64,000 nucleotides of DNA. It comes from Xylanibacter muris. GTDB lineage: Bacteria > Bacteroidota > Bacteroidia > Bacteroidales > Bacteroidaceae. Shown one piece after another: positions 42,711-50,287 of the stretch. The notes under the pieces are model-generated. The model made no database searches, was not told where the DNA came from, and worked only from the letters and a program-made list of their open reading frames with translations. Both the position numbers and the translations under genes were made by a program. The stretch covers positions 1 to 64,000 of the forward strand of contig NZ_JABKKF010000002.1 in the NCBI RefSeq assembly GCF_013166605.1. The letters are read 5' to 3'. Each line of letters opens with the position of its first letter. Position 1 is the stretch's first letter.

Positions 42711-43991
42711 CTATTCAAGTCCGTATTGTTTTATTCTTCTGTATAAAGTCCTGTCGGAAATTCCAAGTTCGTTGGCTGCTTTCTTTCTGTTTCCGTTGTT
42801 TTTCTCAAGGGCTTTTATGAGCATCTGCTTCTCGATGTCGTTGAGATTCAGGTTCTCCTGTTCTTTTGTCGGTTCCACATACTCTTCCGCCACGGCGTCT
42901 TCTGTTATCGGTTTGTCGTGCCTGTGCAGATACATGCCGCCCTGTTGTATTTCGGTGTGGTGTACGGCAGGCTGTATGTGTTGCGGTATCGTTGTCTGGA
43001 TTGACGTGCTGCTTTCTATGTTGTCGTTTATTATTTTTGCGGCCTGGTTTTCTTCAAGCTGTTTCTTCAGCATGGCCATTTCTCTTCTTAAGTCATTCAC
43101 GTTTCCTTTCAGGTCAAAGAGAATCTTATATAAAATTTCCCTTTCGTTTTCAAAGCTTCGGTCCTTACCCTGTTGTATCGTTGCCAATTGGGTGCTTTCC
43201 GTATCCTGGGGGATGAATTTCGCCAGAATCTGTGCGCTGATGTTTCTCTCGGTGCTCAGTATCGATATCTGTTCGGTAATGTTTTTAAGTTGTCTTACAT
43301 TTCCCGGCCATTTATATCTCATGAGTATACTTTTTGCATCCTCGCTGAGGACAATTTTCTCCATTCTGTATTTTTCCGCCATCTGCATGGCGAATAACCT
43401 GAACAGTAGGATTATATCTTCGCCTCTGTCTCTTAGCGGCGGCATTTGTATAGGTATTGAGTTCAGACGATAATAAAGGTCTTCACGGAATCTGCCTTCG
43501 CTTATAGCCTTGCGTATGTTGACATTTGTTGCTGCAACGATTCTTACGTCGGTCTTCATTACCTTTGTCGCTCCGACCGGAATGTATTCTCCTGTCTCGA
43601 GCACGCGTAGCAATCTTGCCTGTGTGGCAATTGGAAGCTCGCCCACTTCGTCAAGAAACAGTGTGCCTTTGTCTGCCACTCCAAAATATCCTGGGCTGTC
43701 ATTTATGGCACCTGTGAATGATCCTTTCACGTGTCCGAACAGTTCGCTGTCTATGGTTCCTTCCGGAATGGAGCCGCAGTTTATGGCAAAATATTTTTCA
43801 CGTTTTCGTGGAGAATTGTCATGGATGACTTTAGGGATTATTTCTTTTCCCACACCGCTTTCTCCTATTATAAGCACACTAAGATCTGTCGGTGCCACTT
43901 GTAATGCGACATCGAGTGCATGATTCAACGCCTCGCAGTTGCCCACGATGTTGTATCTTTGTTTTATATTTTGAAGTTCGGATTCCTTCAT
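42711..43991 (-). CDS. sigma-54-dependent transcriptional activator without a receiver domain
   Basis: An AAA+ enhancer-binding protein of 426 residues. The AAA+ domain starts almost at the N-terminus: Walker A GESGVGKE (43-50), sigma-54 contact loop GSFTGA (90-95, usually GAFTGA), Walker B LFLDEVGELP and sensor IVAATN. A long Gln/Glu-rich linker (270-375) precedes a Fis-type helix-turn-helix (GNRKKAANELGISDRTLYRRIKQYGLE, shown here to its C-terminal end near 426). With no regulatory N-terminal domain, activity is probably controlled by abundance or a partner. It lies between a flippase-like gene and lptE. Confidence 0.92.
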   Translation of the reverse strand: MKESELQNIKQRYNIVGNCEALNHALDVALQVAPTDLSVLIIGESGVGKEIIPKVIHDNSPRKREKYFAINCGSIPEGTIDSELFGHVKGSFTGAINDSPGYFGVADKGTLFLDEVGELPIATQARLLRVLETGEYIPVGATKVMKTDVRIVAATNVNIRKAISEGRFREDLYYRLNSIPIQMPPLRDRGEDIILLFRLFAMQMAEKYRMEKIVLSEDAKSILMRYKWPGNVRQLKNITEQISILSTERNISAQILAKFIPQDTESTQLATIQQGKDRSFENEREILYKILFDLKGNVNDLRREMAMLKKQLEENQAAKIINDNIESSTSIQTTIPQHIQPAVHHTEIQQGGMYLHRHDKPITEDAVAEEYVEPTKEQENLNLNDIEKQMLIKALEKNNGNRKKAANELGISDRTLYRRIKQYGLE

Positions 43992-44068
43992 TTTGCTTAC
44001 AAAATTACATATTTTATCCGATAACGTGGCTCTTGATGCCTATATTTTAATAAAACTTGTGGATTTCT

Positions 44069-45094
44069 TTATCTTTTCTTGTCGAATTTTATCATAAGAA
44101 GTCCTATCGCGGTCCATATAAGTTCACGTAGCCTTACAATTAAGGCGACGAATATTCCGGCATTTGCTGTCAGGGCCAGTCCTTTTGCCGACATCAGAAA
44201 ACCTCCCTCACGACCTCCTAACTGTAATGGCATGAAGAAGAGCATATTGGCGAATAGGGAGGTGAAGGCCAGGATTAGTATGCTTTGCGGATAGCTCGCG
44301 TCCGGAGTTATTACAAGTAGAATGAAATATATTTCGAGTGCCGAGATAATGCGGCATGCGAGTTCGAGCATCACGGCACTGATAAATGTCTTGCGGTTCT
44401 GGTTATGAAGTGCGGCGATCTGTGAGTCGATGTTGTCTAACTGTTCCTTATGCTTTTCGATGAATCCGCTTGCCCATCGTCTGATCATGGGAAAGTGGCT
44501 TAGTATGTTCATGCATCTGAATGCGATTCCCTTCTTGTATCCTTTTATGAAAAACCATATTGCGATGATGCAGAATGCGGCCACTGCGGCTAAGAGGGTT
44601 CCGATAGGAATGCTTATTTCCTGTGTGATGATGTACAGTATGACAGACAGCAGCCAGAACCAAAAATGGGAAAATATATGTGTCATGGCATACAGTATCA
44701 CGGATGAAGAGGCTTTTTCCGTGCCGGTTTTCGGTGTGAGCGACATAATCCTGTAGGGTTCTCCTCCCATAAGTCCTCCGGGTGTGGCATAGTTGAGTGC
44801 AAAGCCGCTTACCGTTATTTTGTACAGCCACCAGAAGCTTATTTTAGTATGTTGCCCGATATTGTCTGTTGTTTCTTCTTTGCTCTTGTCGCCATTTACC
44901 GTGCTGTTTATAATGATGTACCATGCTCCTGTATTGAATATGTACAGGAACATCCACAAGACTATCACTGCAAAGAACCAGTATCCGGCTCTTTGCAGTC
45001 CGTCCCATACTTGGGTGAAATCGAGCTGGCTCACCATCAGCGTCAATACGGCAATGCCGAAGATGAAAAACCCGTTTTGGTATTTTTTGTTCAT
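44069..45094 (-). CDS. LPG-synthetase/UPF0104-family membrane protein
   Basis: An integral membrane protein of 341 residues with about eight hydrophobic segments. NYATPGGLMGGEPYRI near residue 103 and the late LQLGGREGGFLMSA resemble the conserved segments of the lysylphosphatidylglycerol synthase transmembrane/UPF0104 family. The soluble aminoacyl-transferase domain of MprF is missing, so a flippase-like or lipid-handling role is more likely than lipid aminoacylation. Its start overlaps the end of pdxA by four bases. Confidence 0.83.
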   Translation of the reverse strand: MNKKYQNGFFIFGIAVLTLMVSQLDFTQVWDGLQRAGYWFFAVIVLWMFLYIFNTGAWYIIINSTVNGDKSKEETTDNIGQHTKISFWWLYKITVSGFALNYATPGGLMGGEPYRIMSLTPKTGTEKASSSVILYAMTHIFSHFWFWLLSVILYIITQEISIPIGTLLAAVAAFCIIAIWFFIKGYKKGIAFRCMNILSHFPMIRRWASGFIEKHKEQLDNIDSQIAALHNQNRKTFISAVMLELACRIISALEIYFILLVITPDASYPQSILILAFTSLFANMLFFMPLQLGGREGGFLMSAKGLALTANAGIFVALIVRLRELIWTAIGLLMIKFDKKR

Positions 45095-46263
45095 TCTTTT
45101 TTCGTTTCCGTGTCTGTCGGTGCCTGATTGTGTCTGCCGTATTGTTTGTTGTCGTCCTTCTTGAACATATCCTTAGGGCGTGGAATGGAGAATCTTGTTT
45201 TCTCACTGTCATCCCTTTTCTCATGATATAGCTTAGGCAGCGGGTTCTTCATTGGCGCATCGTATTCCTTTCTGTTGCGGAATATGTCTATGGCTGTGTA
45301 TATCGCTTGTCGGAACGAGTTTTCGTCAGCTACACCCTTTCCGGCAATGTCGTATGCCGTTCCGTGGTCAGGTGATGTGCGTACTACAGGCAGTCCGGCT
45401 GTGTAGTTGATGCCGTTTTCTGCGGCCAGTGCCTTGAACGGGGCAAGTCCCTGATCGTGATACATGGCAAGAACCGCATCGAATTTTGTGTATTTGCCGC
45501 TGCCGAAGAGTCCGTCGGCAGGGTAGGGGCCGAATGCCTGTATTCCGTTTTCTTCAAGTTCGCTTATTGCCGGAATGATAATGTCTTTTTCCTCCGTGCC
45601 GATAAGTCCGTTGTCACCGGCATGCGGGTTCAGTGCCAATATGGCAATACGCGGGTTTGATATACGCAGGTCGCGCTTAAGGCATTTGTGTAATATTGTT
45701 GCTTTTTCTACAATTATTTCTTTGTTTATCGCTTCTGCCACATCCTTTATTGCAAGATGGGTGGTTACGAGAGCCACTCTCAGGCTGTCGTTCATAAGAA
45801 TCATAAGTGCCTTGTCTCCTTCGCCAAGACAGTCTTCAATGTATTCTGTATGTCCGCAGAAGTTGAAAAGGTCGCTTTGTATATTGTTTTTGTTTATAGG
45901 GGCAGTCACCAGCACATCGTATAATTCTGCACGATAATCTGTCATGGCTCTGTCCAAGGCTTTCAATGCGGCGTTTCCTGCTTCCTTTGAAGATATTCCC
46001 ATGTCTACTTTCACGTCTTCTTCAAATGTCGTAAGCATGTTTAGTTTGCCATCTACGGCCTCTTCCGCATTGTTTATTATTGTAAAGTTTGTTTGCAGGT
46101 TCAGCATTTTTCTGTGATAAGCTGCGACTTTGGGCGAGCCATATATAATCGGTGTGCACAGTTCCAGCATCTCCTGGTCTGCAAATGTCTTCAGTATCAC
46201 CTCGTAGCCAATGCCGTTGGTATCGCCATGCGTGATGGCCACGCGTATTTTCTTATTTTCCAT
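45091..46263 (-). CDS. pdxA: 4-hydroxythreonine-4-phosphate dehydrogenase
   Basis: Oxidises 4-phosphohydroxy-threonine in the DXP-dependent pyridoxal-phosphate pathway. Recognised by AITHGDTNGIGYEV at the start, TAPINKNNI, NPHAGDNGLIGTEE and MYHDQGLAPFKAL with the metal/substrate histidines, and SPDHGTAYDIAGKG. The enzyme core ends near residue 335. About 50 further residues, charged and Pro-rich, form a tail not usual in other phyla, and the end overlaps the next gene. It appears to head the lptE-secG run. Confidence 0.93.
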   Translation of the reverse strand: MENKKIRVAITHGDTNGIGYEVILKTFADQEMLELCTPIIYGSPKVAAYHRKMLNLQTNFTIINNAEEAVDGKLNMLTTFEEDVKVDMGISSKEAGNAALKALDRAMTDYRAELYDVLVTAPINKNNIQSDLFNFCGHTEYIEDCLGEGDKALMILMNDSLRVALVTTHLAIKDVAEAINKEIIVEKATILHKCLKRDLRISNPRIAILALNPHAGDNGLIGTEEKDIIIPAISELEENGIQAFGPYPADGLFGSGKYTKFDAVLAMYHDQGLAPFKALAAENGINYTAGLPVVRTSPDHGTAYDIAGKGVADENSFRQAIYTAIDIFRNRKEYDAPMKNPLPKLYHEKRDDSEKTRFSIPRPKDMFKKDDNKQYGRHNQAPTDTETKKE

Positions 46264-46358
46264 CGGGTTTATTATTTCTTGTTAGTATGTTGATGAATAC
46301 GGCCTATGCCGTTTCCTGTATTTCTCGTTTTTTACGCTTGTTTTAATTTTCGGTCTTG

Positions 46359-47426
46359 TTATTTGAAATCATTTTCGGTCTTCTTTTTCTTTGCGGTGCT
46401 TAATAGTCCGCAAGCAGCAAATATGTCCTGTCCGCGGCTTGCCCTTATGGTTGTGAATATTCCATGTTTTGTAAGATAGTCGCGGAAGTTCTCCATTTTC
46501 TTGTTGTCGGTTCCATGCAGTTCCACATTTGGTATCTGGTGGAACCTTATTAGGTTGAAGCGGCATTCGAGCCCGCTTACAAGTTTTACAATCTCGCGTG
46601 CGTGAAGCGTCGTGTCGTTCAGACCGTCAAACATCGTGTATTCGAATGAGGCCCTTCGTTGGTGTGTGAAATCATATTGTTTTAGAAGTTCCACCACCTC
46701 TTTTATTGTCATTTGTCTTTCTGCCGGCATCAGCATTTCACGTTGTTCATGAATCGGTGAATGCATGCTTATTGCTATATGGCATTCGCTTTCATCGAGA
46801 AAACGTTTCAGTTTGTTTTTTATCCCAACGCTGCTGACTGTTATTCTTTTCGGGCTCCATGCGTATCCGTATCCGGCAGTCAGAATGTCTGTAGCTCTTA
46901 ATACATTGTCTAAATTATCCATTGGCTCGCCTTGTCCCATGAAAACAATGTTTGTAAGCTGCTCCTGCTCCGGCAGAGAATATATCTGGTTTAATATGTC
47001 CGCTGCCGTGAGGTTGCCTTCGAATCCCTGTTTCCCTGTCTGGCAGAACATGCAATTCATTTTGCATCCCACTTGTGAGGATACGCATAAGGTGGCTCTG
47101 TCGCCGTCAGGAATGAAAACGGTTTCTACAAATTTGCCGTTTTCAGTGGGAAACAGATATTTTATGGTTCCGTCTTTCGAATGCATGCTTTCTATAGGCG
47201 ACAAGGCTCCTACTTTATATTTTTCGCTGAGTCTTGACCGGTTTTTAATGGATATGTCAGTCATTTCGTCAATACTTCTTACGTGTGACACATAAAGCCA
47301 ACGTGCTATTTGGCTGGCGGTGAATCCTGGCATTTCCAGTTCCCCGACAACGTTTTTAAGCTCGTCGAGAGTCATTCCAAGAAGTACTTTCTTTGCATTT
47401 TCTTTTGAATCCTGCATATTCTGCAT
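46359..47426 (-). CDS. rlmN: 23S rRNA (adenine2503-C2)-methyltransferase
   Basis: A radical-SAM enzyme that methylates A2503 of 23S rRNA and A37 of some tRNAs. The cluster motif is C121-x3-C125-x2-C128 (CKMNCMFC) and the methyl-carrying cysteine is C339 in FAACGLL. LVGQGEP-type substrate motif reads FMGQGEPMDN. Length 355 is normal. It lies 95 bp upstream of pdxA on the same strand. Confidence 0.95.
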   Translation of the reverse strand: MQNMQDSKENAKKVLLGMTLDELKNVVGELEMPGFTASQIARWLYVSHVRSIDEMTDISIKNRSRLSEKYKVGALSPIESMHSKDGTIKYLFPTENGKFVETVFIPDGDRATLCVSSQVGCKMNCMFCQTGKQGFEGNLTAADILNQIYSLPEQEQLTNIVFMGQGEPMDNLDNVLRATDILTAGYGYAWSPKRITVSSVGIKNKLKRFLDESECHIAISMHSPIHEQREMLMPAERQMTIKEVVELLKQYDFTHQRRASFEYTMFDGLNDTTLHAREIVKLVSGLECRFNLIRFHQIPNVELHGTDNKKMENFRDYLTKHGIFTTIRASRGQDIFAACGLLSTAKKKKTENDFK

Positions 47427-47526
47427 TGTTGTTTAATTTGCAAAGTTACAGTAAATGATGCTTATAACCAAATAAATGACTGTCAAATTGACATCCGGTG
47501 ATTTGTAGAATGTATATAAAAAGTAA

Positions 47527-47571
47527 TGTGTGTCTGAGACCGTTTCTCTGGTAAGCCGTCTTAGACACACA
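47527..47571 (-). terminator. terminator after the small lipoprotein gene
   Basis: TGTGTGTCTGAGAC pairs with GTCTTAGACACACA with one mismatch (47527-47540, 47558-47571). On the minus strand a TTTTT run follows. It lies ten bases past the stop codon. Confidence 0.75.
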
Positions 47572-47581
47572 TCACATGTTT

Positions 47582-48088
47582 TTATTTTTCAATTTCGTAA
47601 GTCTTGTGTTTCTTTGCAAAGTCGGTCCAATTGTCCACCTTGTAGAGGTCAAAGGAAGCGATGCTCTGTCCTGTTCTGTAATCGTCAAAGTACCCACGGA
47701 AGAACTGTCCTCTCCAGTTTGAGTATTGTTCATAGTCGCGTATTATGATACGGTAGTGGTCTTCATGGAAGTACATGTATATCATTCCGTTTCTTACTTC
47801 CCAGTCAAATGTCGACCAGGATTCCTCACCGGTGTATCTGCAATAATCATACTCTGTTCCGACTCCTCCTTTTGCGAAAGCCCCGTCTTGTCTGAACTGT
47901 ATTTCCGTGATCCATTCCGTTCTGCGGCTGTTAAAACGGTCTGAGTAATAGTCACCGCGTATTGTGCCTTGCCATATTCCGTTTAAGTCGTAAGCCTGGT
48001 CTGCATCATCGTCCTGACAGCTTGAGAGCGTGTTTACGGTGAGAACAGCCATAATCAGTAATGTAATGTAAGTGTATAGTTTCTTCAT
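47582..48088 (-). CDS. small lipoprotein, lipocalin-like
   Basis: I do not recognise a named family. A 168-residue protein starting MKKLYTYITLLIMAVLTVN, with lipobox LSSC (about residue 24) followed by acidic residues (QDDDADQ), the Bacteroidetes signal for surface-exposed lipoproteins. The mature part (DLNGIWQGTIRGDYY, IQFRQDGAF, WEVRNGMIYMYF segments) suggests a lipocalin-like or DUF4488/5004-type beta barrel. The 13 residues upstream of the chosen Met are excluded by a -7 element. It is a single-gene unit with promoter and terminator. Confidence 0.78.
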   Translation of the reverse strand: MKKLYTYITLLIMAVLTVNTLSSCQDDDADQAYDLNGIWQGTIRGDYYSDRFNSRRTEWITEIQFRQDGAFAKGGVGTEYDYCRYTGEESWSTFDWEVRNGMIYMYFHEDHYRIIIRDYEQYSNWRGQFFRGYFDDYRTGQSIASFDLYKVDNWTDFAKKHKTYEIEK

Positions 48089-48113
48089 AACGTAAATGTT
48101 TGGTTCTTGTTTG

Positions 48114-48121
48114 CAAAGATA
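48114..48121 (-). promoter_or_regulatory. -7 element for the small lipoprotein gene
   Basis: TATCTTTG on the minus strand, 25 bp before the ATG at 48088. It overlaps the longer open frame's start and so decides the start codon. Confidence 0.6.
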
Positions 48122-48308
48122 ATCCAAATAATCATATTATGAAAGGAAATAATCCTATAATAGCATAGGGAATTCCCTACGATAAGCATACATTATTATG
48201 CCATTTATATTGTTTTCGTTGCTTGTTATGTGAAAAAACAGTATATAAATGCGTCTTTTCTCTCAAATTATTTTGTTATATCAAATATAATATATACCTT
48301 TACAATGT

Positions 48309-48430
48309 CTTAGAAAAATAGAATTTATACATCTTATGGAGATTTAAGAATTCTTTTCCATTATTAATACTATCTATCATTAAAAGATAAAAAGCAGCTT
48401 GGTTGTGAAACTTACGCTGCTTATTTTTTA
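48309..48430 (+). ncRNA. candidate orphan small RNA
   Basis: A promoter-like pair, TTTG (48272-48275), 19-bp spacer and TACCTTTA (48295-48302; last base off consensus), is followed about 90 bp later by a hairpin AAGCAGC/GCTGCTT (48392-48398, 48416-48422; inner GTT/AAC) and ATTTTTTA. No open frame of use lies between. The predicted transcript is about 120 bases. Unsupported by any family match. Confidence 0.35.
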
Positions 48431-48583
48431 TTATTATGTGTCTGTTTTTATGGGACGTGTTTGGCAGTGGAGCATCAGTCGCAGATTTTATCATTCATAT
48501 TCATACGCGTTTTTCTCTTCATGGCAATGCCTGAGCAAGCTTGTCTTTATTCCTACGACCTCGTTATTATCCATTCAGAAATG

Positions 48584-48824
48584 TTTTTTTTGAAATCTAT
48601 TTACATATTGGACTGTGTATAAAATTCTTTTTCAATGAACATGCTATTCATGCTCGATGAATAGCATGTTCATCGGTCGAGAATGGCCTATTCATGAAGC
48701 GTGAATAGCCTGTTCATTTTTGGTATATTTGGGATAACCGCTAACATATTGTGTTTCAATGTGTTGCGTGTCTTATGCTTTTTGCTTGGAGTGATGTTTG
48801 TCTTTGGCGTGAATTTTTATTACA
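48584..48824 (-). repeat. 241-bp dispersed repeat element, copy 2
   Basis: Reverse orientation relative to 9103-9343, same length, same borders (TGTAATAAAAATTCA at 48824-48810, eight A ending at 48584). The four 22-bp units are kept. Two adjacent ones form perfect 17-bp complementary arms (48635-48651 and 48657-48673) around GCTCG. Unit sequences differ from copy 1, yet dyad symmetry is largely kept. It lies between the small lipoprotein gene and the AmpG operon terminator. Confidence 0.85.
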
Positions 48825-48874
48825 GAATAGGCGTTGCCGGCATTGCTTTCAATGAAATGTATATATAAAAAACA

Positions 48875-48930
48875 GAATACCCGTCGGATTTGTGTTCCGG
48901 CTTTCAGCATGCCGGTCCGAGGGGTATTCC
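48875..48930 (-). terminator. terminator of the GT2-rhaM-AmpG operon
   Basis: On the minus strand the outer stem GGAATACCCCTCGGA with TCCGACGGGTATTC (one bulge) encloses an inner CCGGC/GCCGG stem, then TGTTTTTTATATA follows. It lies about 60 bp past the AmpG-like stop codon. Confidence 0.8.
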
Positions 48931-48991
48931 GTGTGATTTTGCTTCTGTTGACGTAAAAGCTGTGGCTTTCATATAAAGACTGCGGGACAGT

Positions 48992-50281
48992 CTATTCTTT
49001 CTCTACAGATTTTTCTGATGTCTTTTTTCCAAAGTTCTCATCTATTCTCAAGAAGGCAGATACGATATATGTTATTGCACATGTGGCCATTACTATTATG
49101 AAGAACATGCGGTAGCCTACCGCCTCCTGGACGGCTCCGGCAAAGAGACCGGGTATCATCATCGATAAAGCCATAAATGCCGTGCATAGGGAATAGTGGG
49201 ATGTTTTATGTTCGCCTTGGCTATAATATATAAGGTATAGCATATAAGCGGTGAATCCGAAACCGTATCCGAACTGTTCCACCAATACGCATGTGTTTAT
49301 TATAAGAAGATTTGAAGGCATGGCATAACTGAGATATACATATACAATATCCGGCAGCGTGATGGCTACGACCATTGGCCATAACCATTTTTTCAGGCCC
49401 CCGTCGCTTACCGCAACACCTCCGATAATACCTCCCAGTGTCAGTCCGACGACTCCCACCGTGCCTTGGACAAGACCGTATTCGGCTGGAGAAAGACCTA
49501 ATCCGCCGTTATGAGGGGCGTCGACAAGGAAAAGAGCCGATACTTTTGCAAGCAGCCCTTCCGGCATGCGGTAGAATAGCATAAAGCAAATACCGGTCAT
49601 TACCTGAGGCTTGCGGAAGAATGTTACTACGGTTTGCCAAAGTTCCTTGTTCATGCCTGATGCCGTGATGTTGTCATGTTCATTGTCTTCCGCCGGCCGT
49701 GGTAATATATAGCTGTGGTATAGCCATAATGCTATAAACATTCCGGCTATGAAATAAAATGTAATGCTCCATGAATATCTGATGTTTCTTGTGAGTACTT
49801 CCAGATTCCCTGCAATCATGACAAGCAGCCCTTGTCCGAATATGGTCGCAATGCGGTAGAATGTGGAGCGTATTCCCACGAATAACGACTGTTGCCGCTC
49901 ATTCAGACCGAGCATATAGAACCCGTCGGCGGCAATGTCGTGTGTCGCGCTCGAAAATGCCATGAGCCAGAAAAAGCATAGCGTGCCTTGAAGCCAAAAC
50001 GAAGTGGGGATTGTGAAGGCCACCCCGCCAAGCGCCGCGCCTACAAGCAGTTGCATTGCCGTAATCCACCATCTCTTTGTCTTGATAAGGTCGATGAACG
50101 GACTCCAGAAAGGTTTTATTACCCATGGCAGGTACAGCCAGGAGGTATACAGGGTGATGTCTGCGTTAGACATTCCCAGACGTTTGTACATAATGAGTGA
50201 TATGGTCATTACGGCAACATAGGGTATTCCTTCCGCAAAGTATAGTGTAGGCACCCATGCCCACGGTGTTGTGTGTTTCAT
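48992..50281 (-). CDS. AmpG-like MFS permease
   Basis: A 429-residue major facilitator with about 12 membrane segments. The start (WVPTLYFAEGIPYVAVMTI) and the segment LYTSWLYLPWVIKPFWSPFID match the AmpG/PAT family, which imports muropeptides (GlcNAc-anhydroMurNAc peptides) or acetyl-CoA-related substrates. It lies six bases after the fused GT2-GalT-SpoIID gene, the last gene of a five-gene operon, and is followed by a terminator. The muropeptide assignment is supported by the SpoIID domain next door but remains an inference. Confidence 0.86.
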   Translation of the reverse strand: MKHTTPWAWVPTLYFAEGIPYVAVMTISLIMYKRLGMSNADITLYTSWLYLPWVIKPFWSPFIDLIKTKRWWITAMQLLVGAALGGVAFTIPTSFWLQGTLCFFWLMAFSSATHDIAADGFYMLGLNERQQSLFVGIRSTFYRIATIFGQGLLVMIAGNLEVLTRNIRYSWSITFYFIAGMFIALWLYHSYILPRPAEDNEHDNITASGMNKELWQTVVTFFRKPQVMTGICFMLFYRMPEGLLAKVSALFLVDAPHNGGLGLSPAEYGLVQGTVGVVGLTLGGIIGGVAVSDGGLKKWLWPMVVAITLPDIVYVYLSYAMPSNLLIINTCVLVEQFGYGFGFTAYMLYLIYYSQGEHKTSHYSLCTAFMALSMMIPGLFAGAVQEAVGYRMFFIIVMATCAITYIVSAFLRIDENFGKKTSEKSVEKE

Positions 50282-50287
50282 CAGACG

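Larger units (their letters stand above)
48122..48991. other. 870-bp region without a protein gene
   Basis: It contains a candidate small RNA (48309-48430), copy 2 of the 241-bp element (48584-48824) and the terminator of the AmpG operon (48875-48930), each listed separately. The open frame at 48399-48593 spans the sRNA terminator and has no protein-like features. Confidence 0.6.

Noticed and set aside
48399..48593. 64-residue open frame in the gap before the AmpG operon
   Set aside because: It spans a terminator stem and the border of the dispersed repeat, with low-complexity Phe/Ser/Tyr content and no domain.
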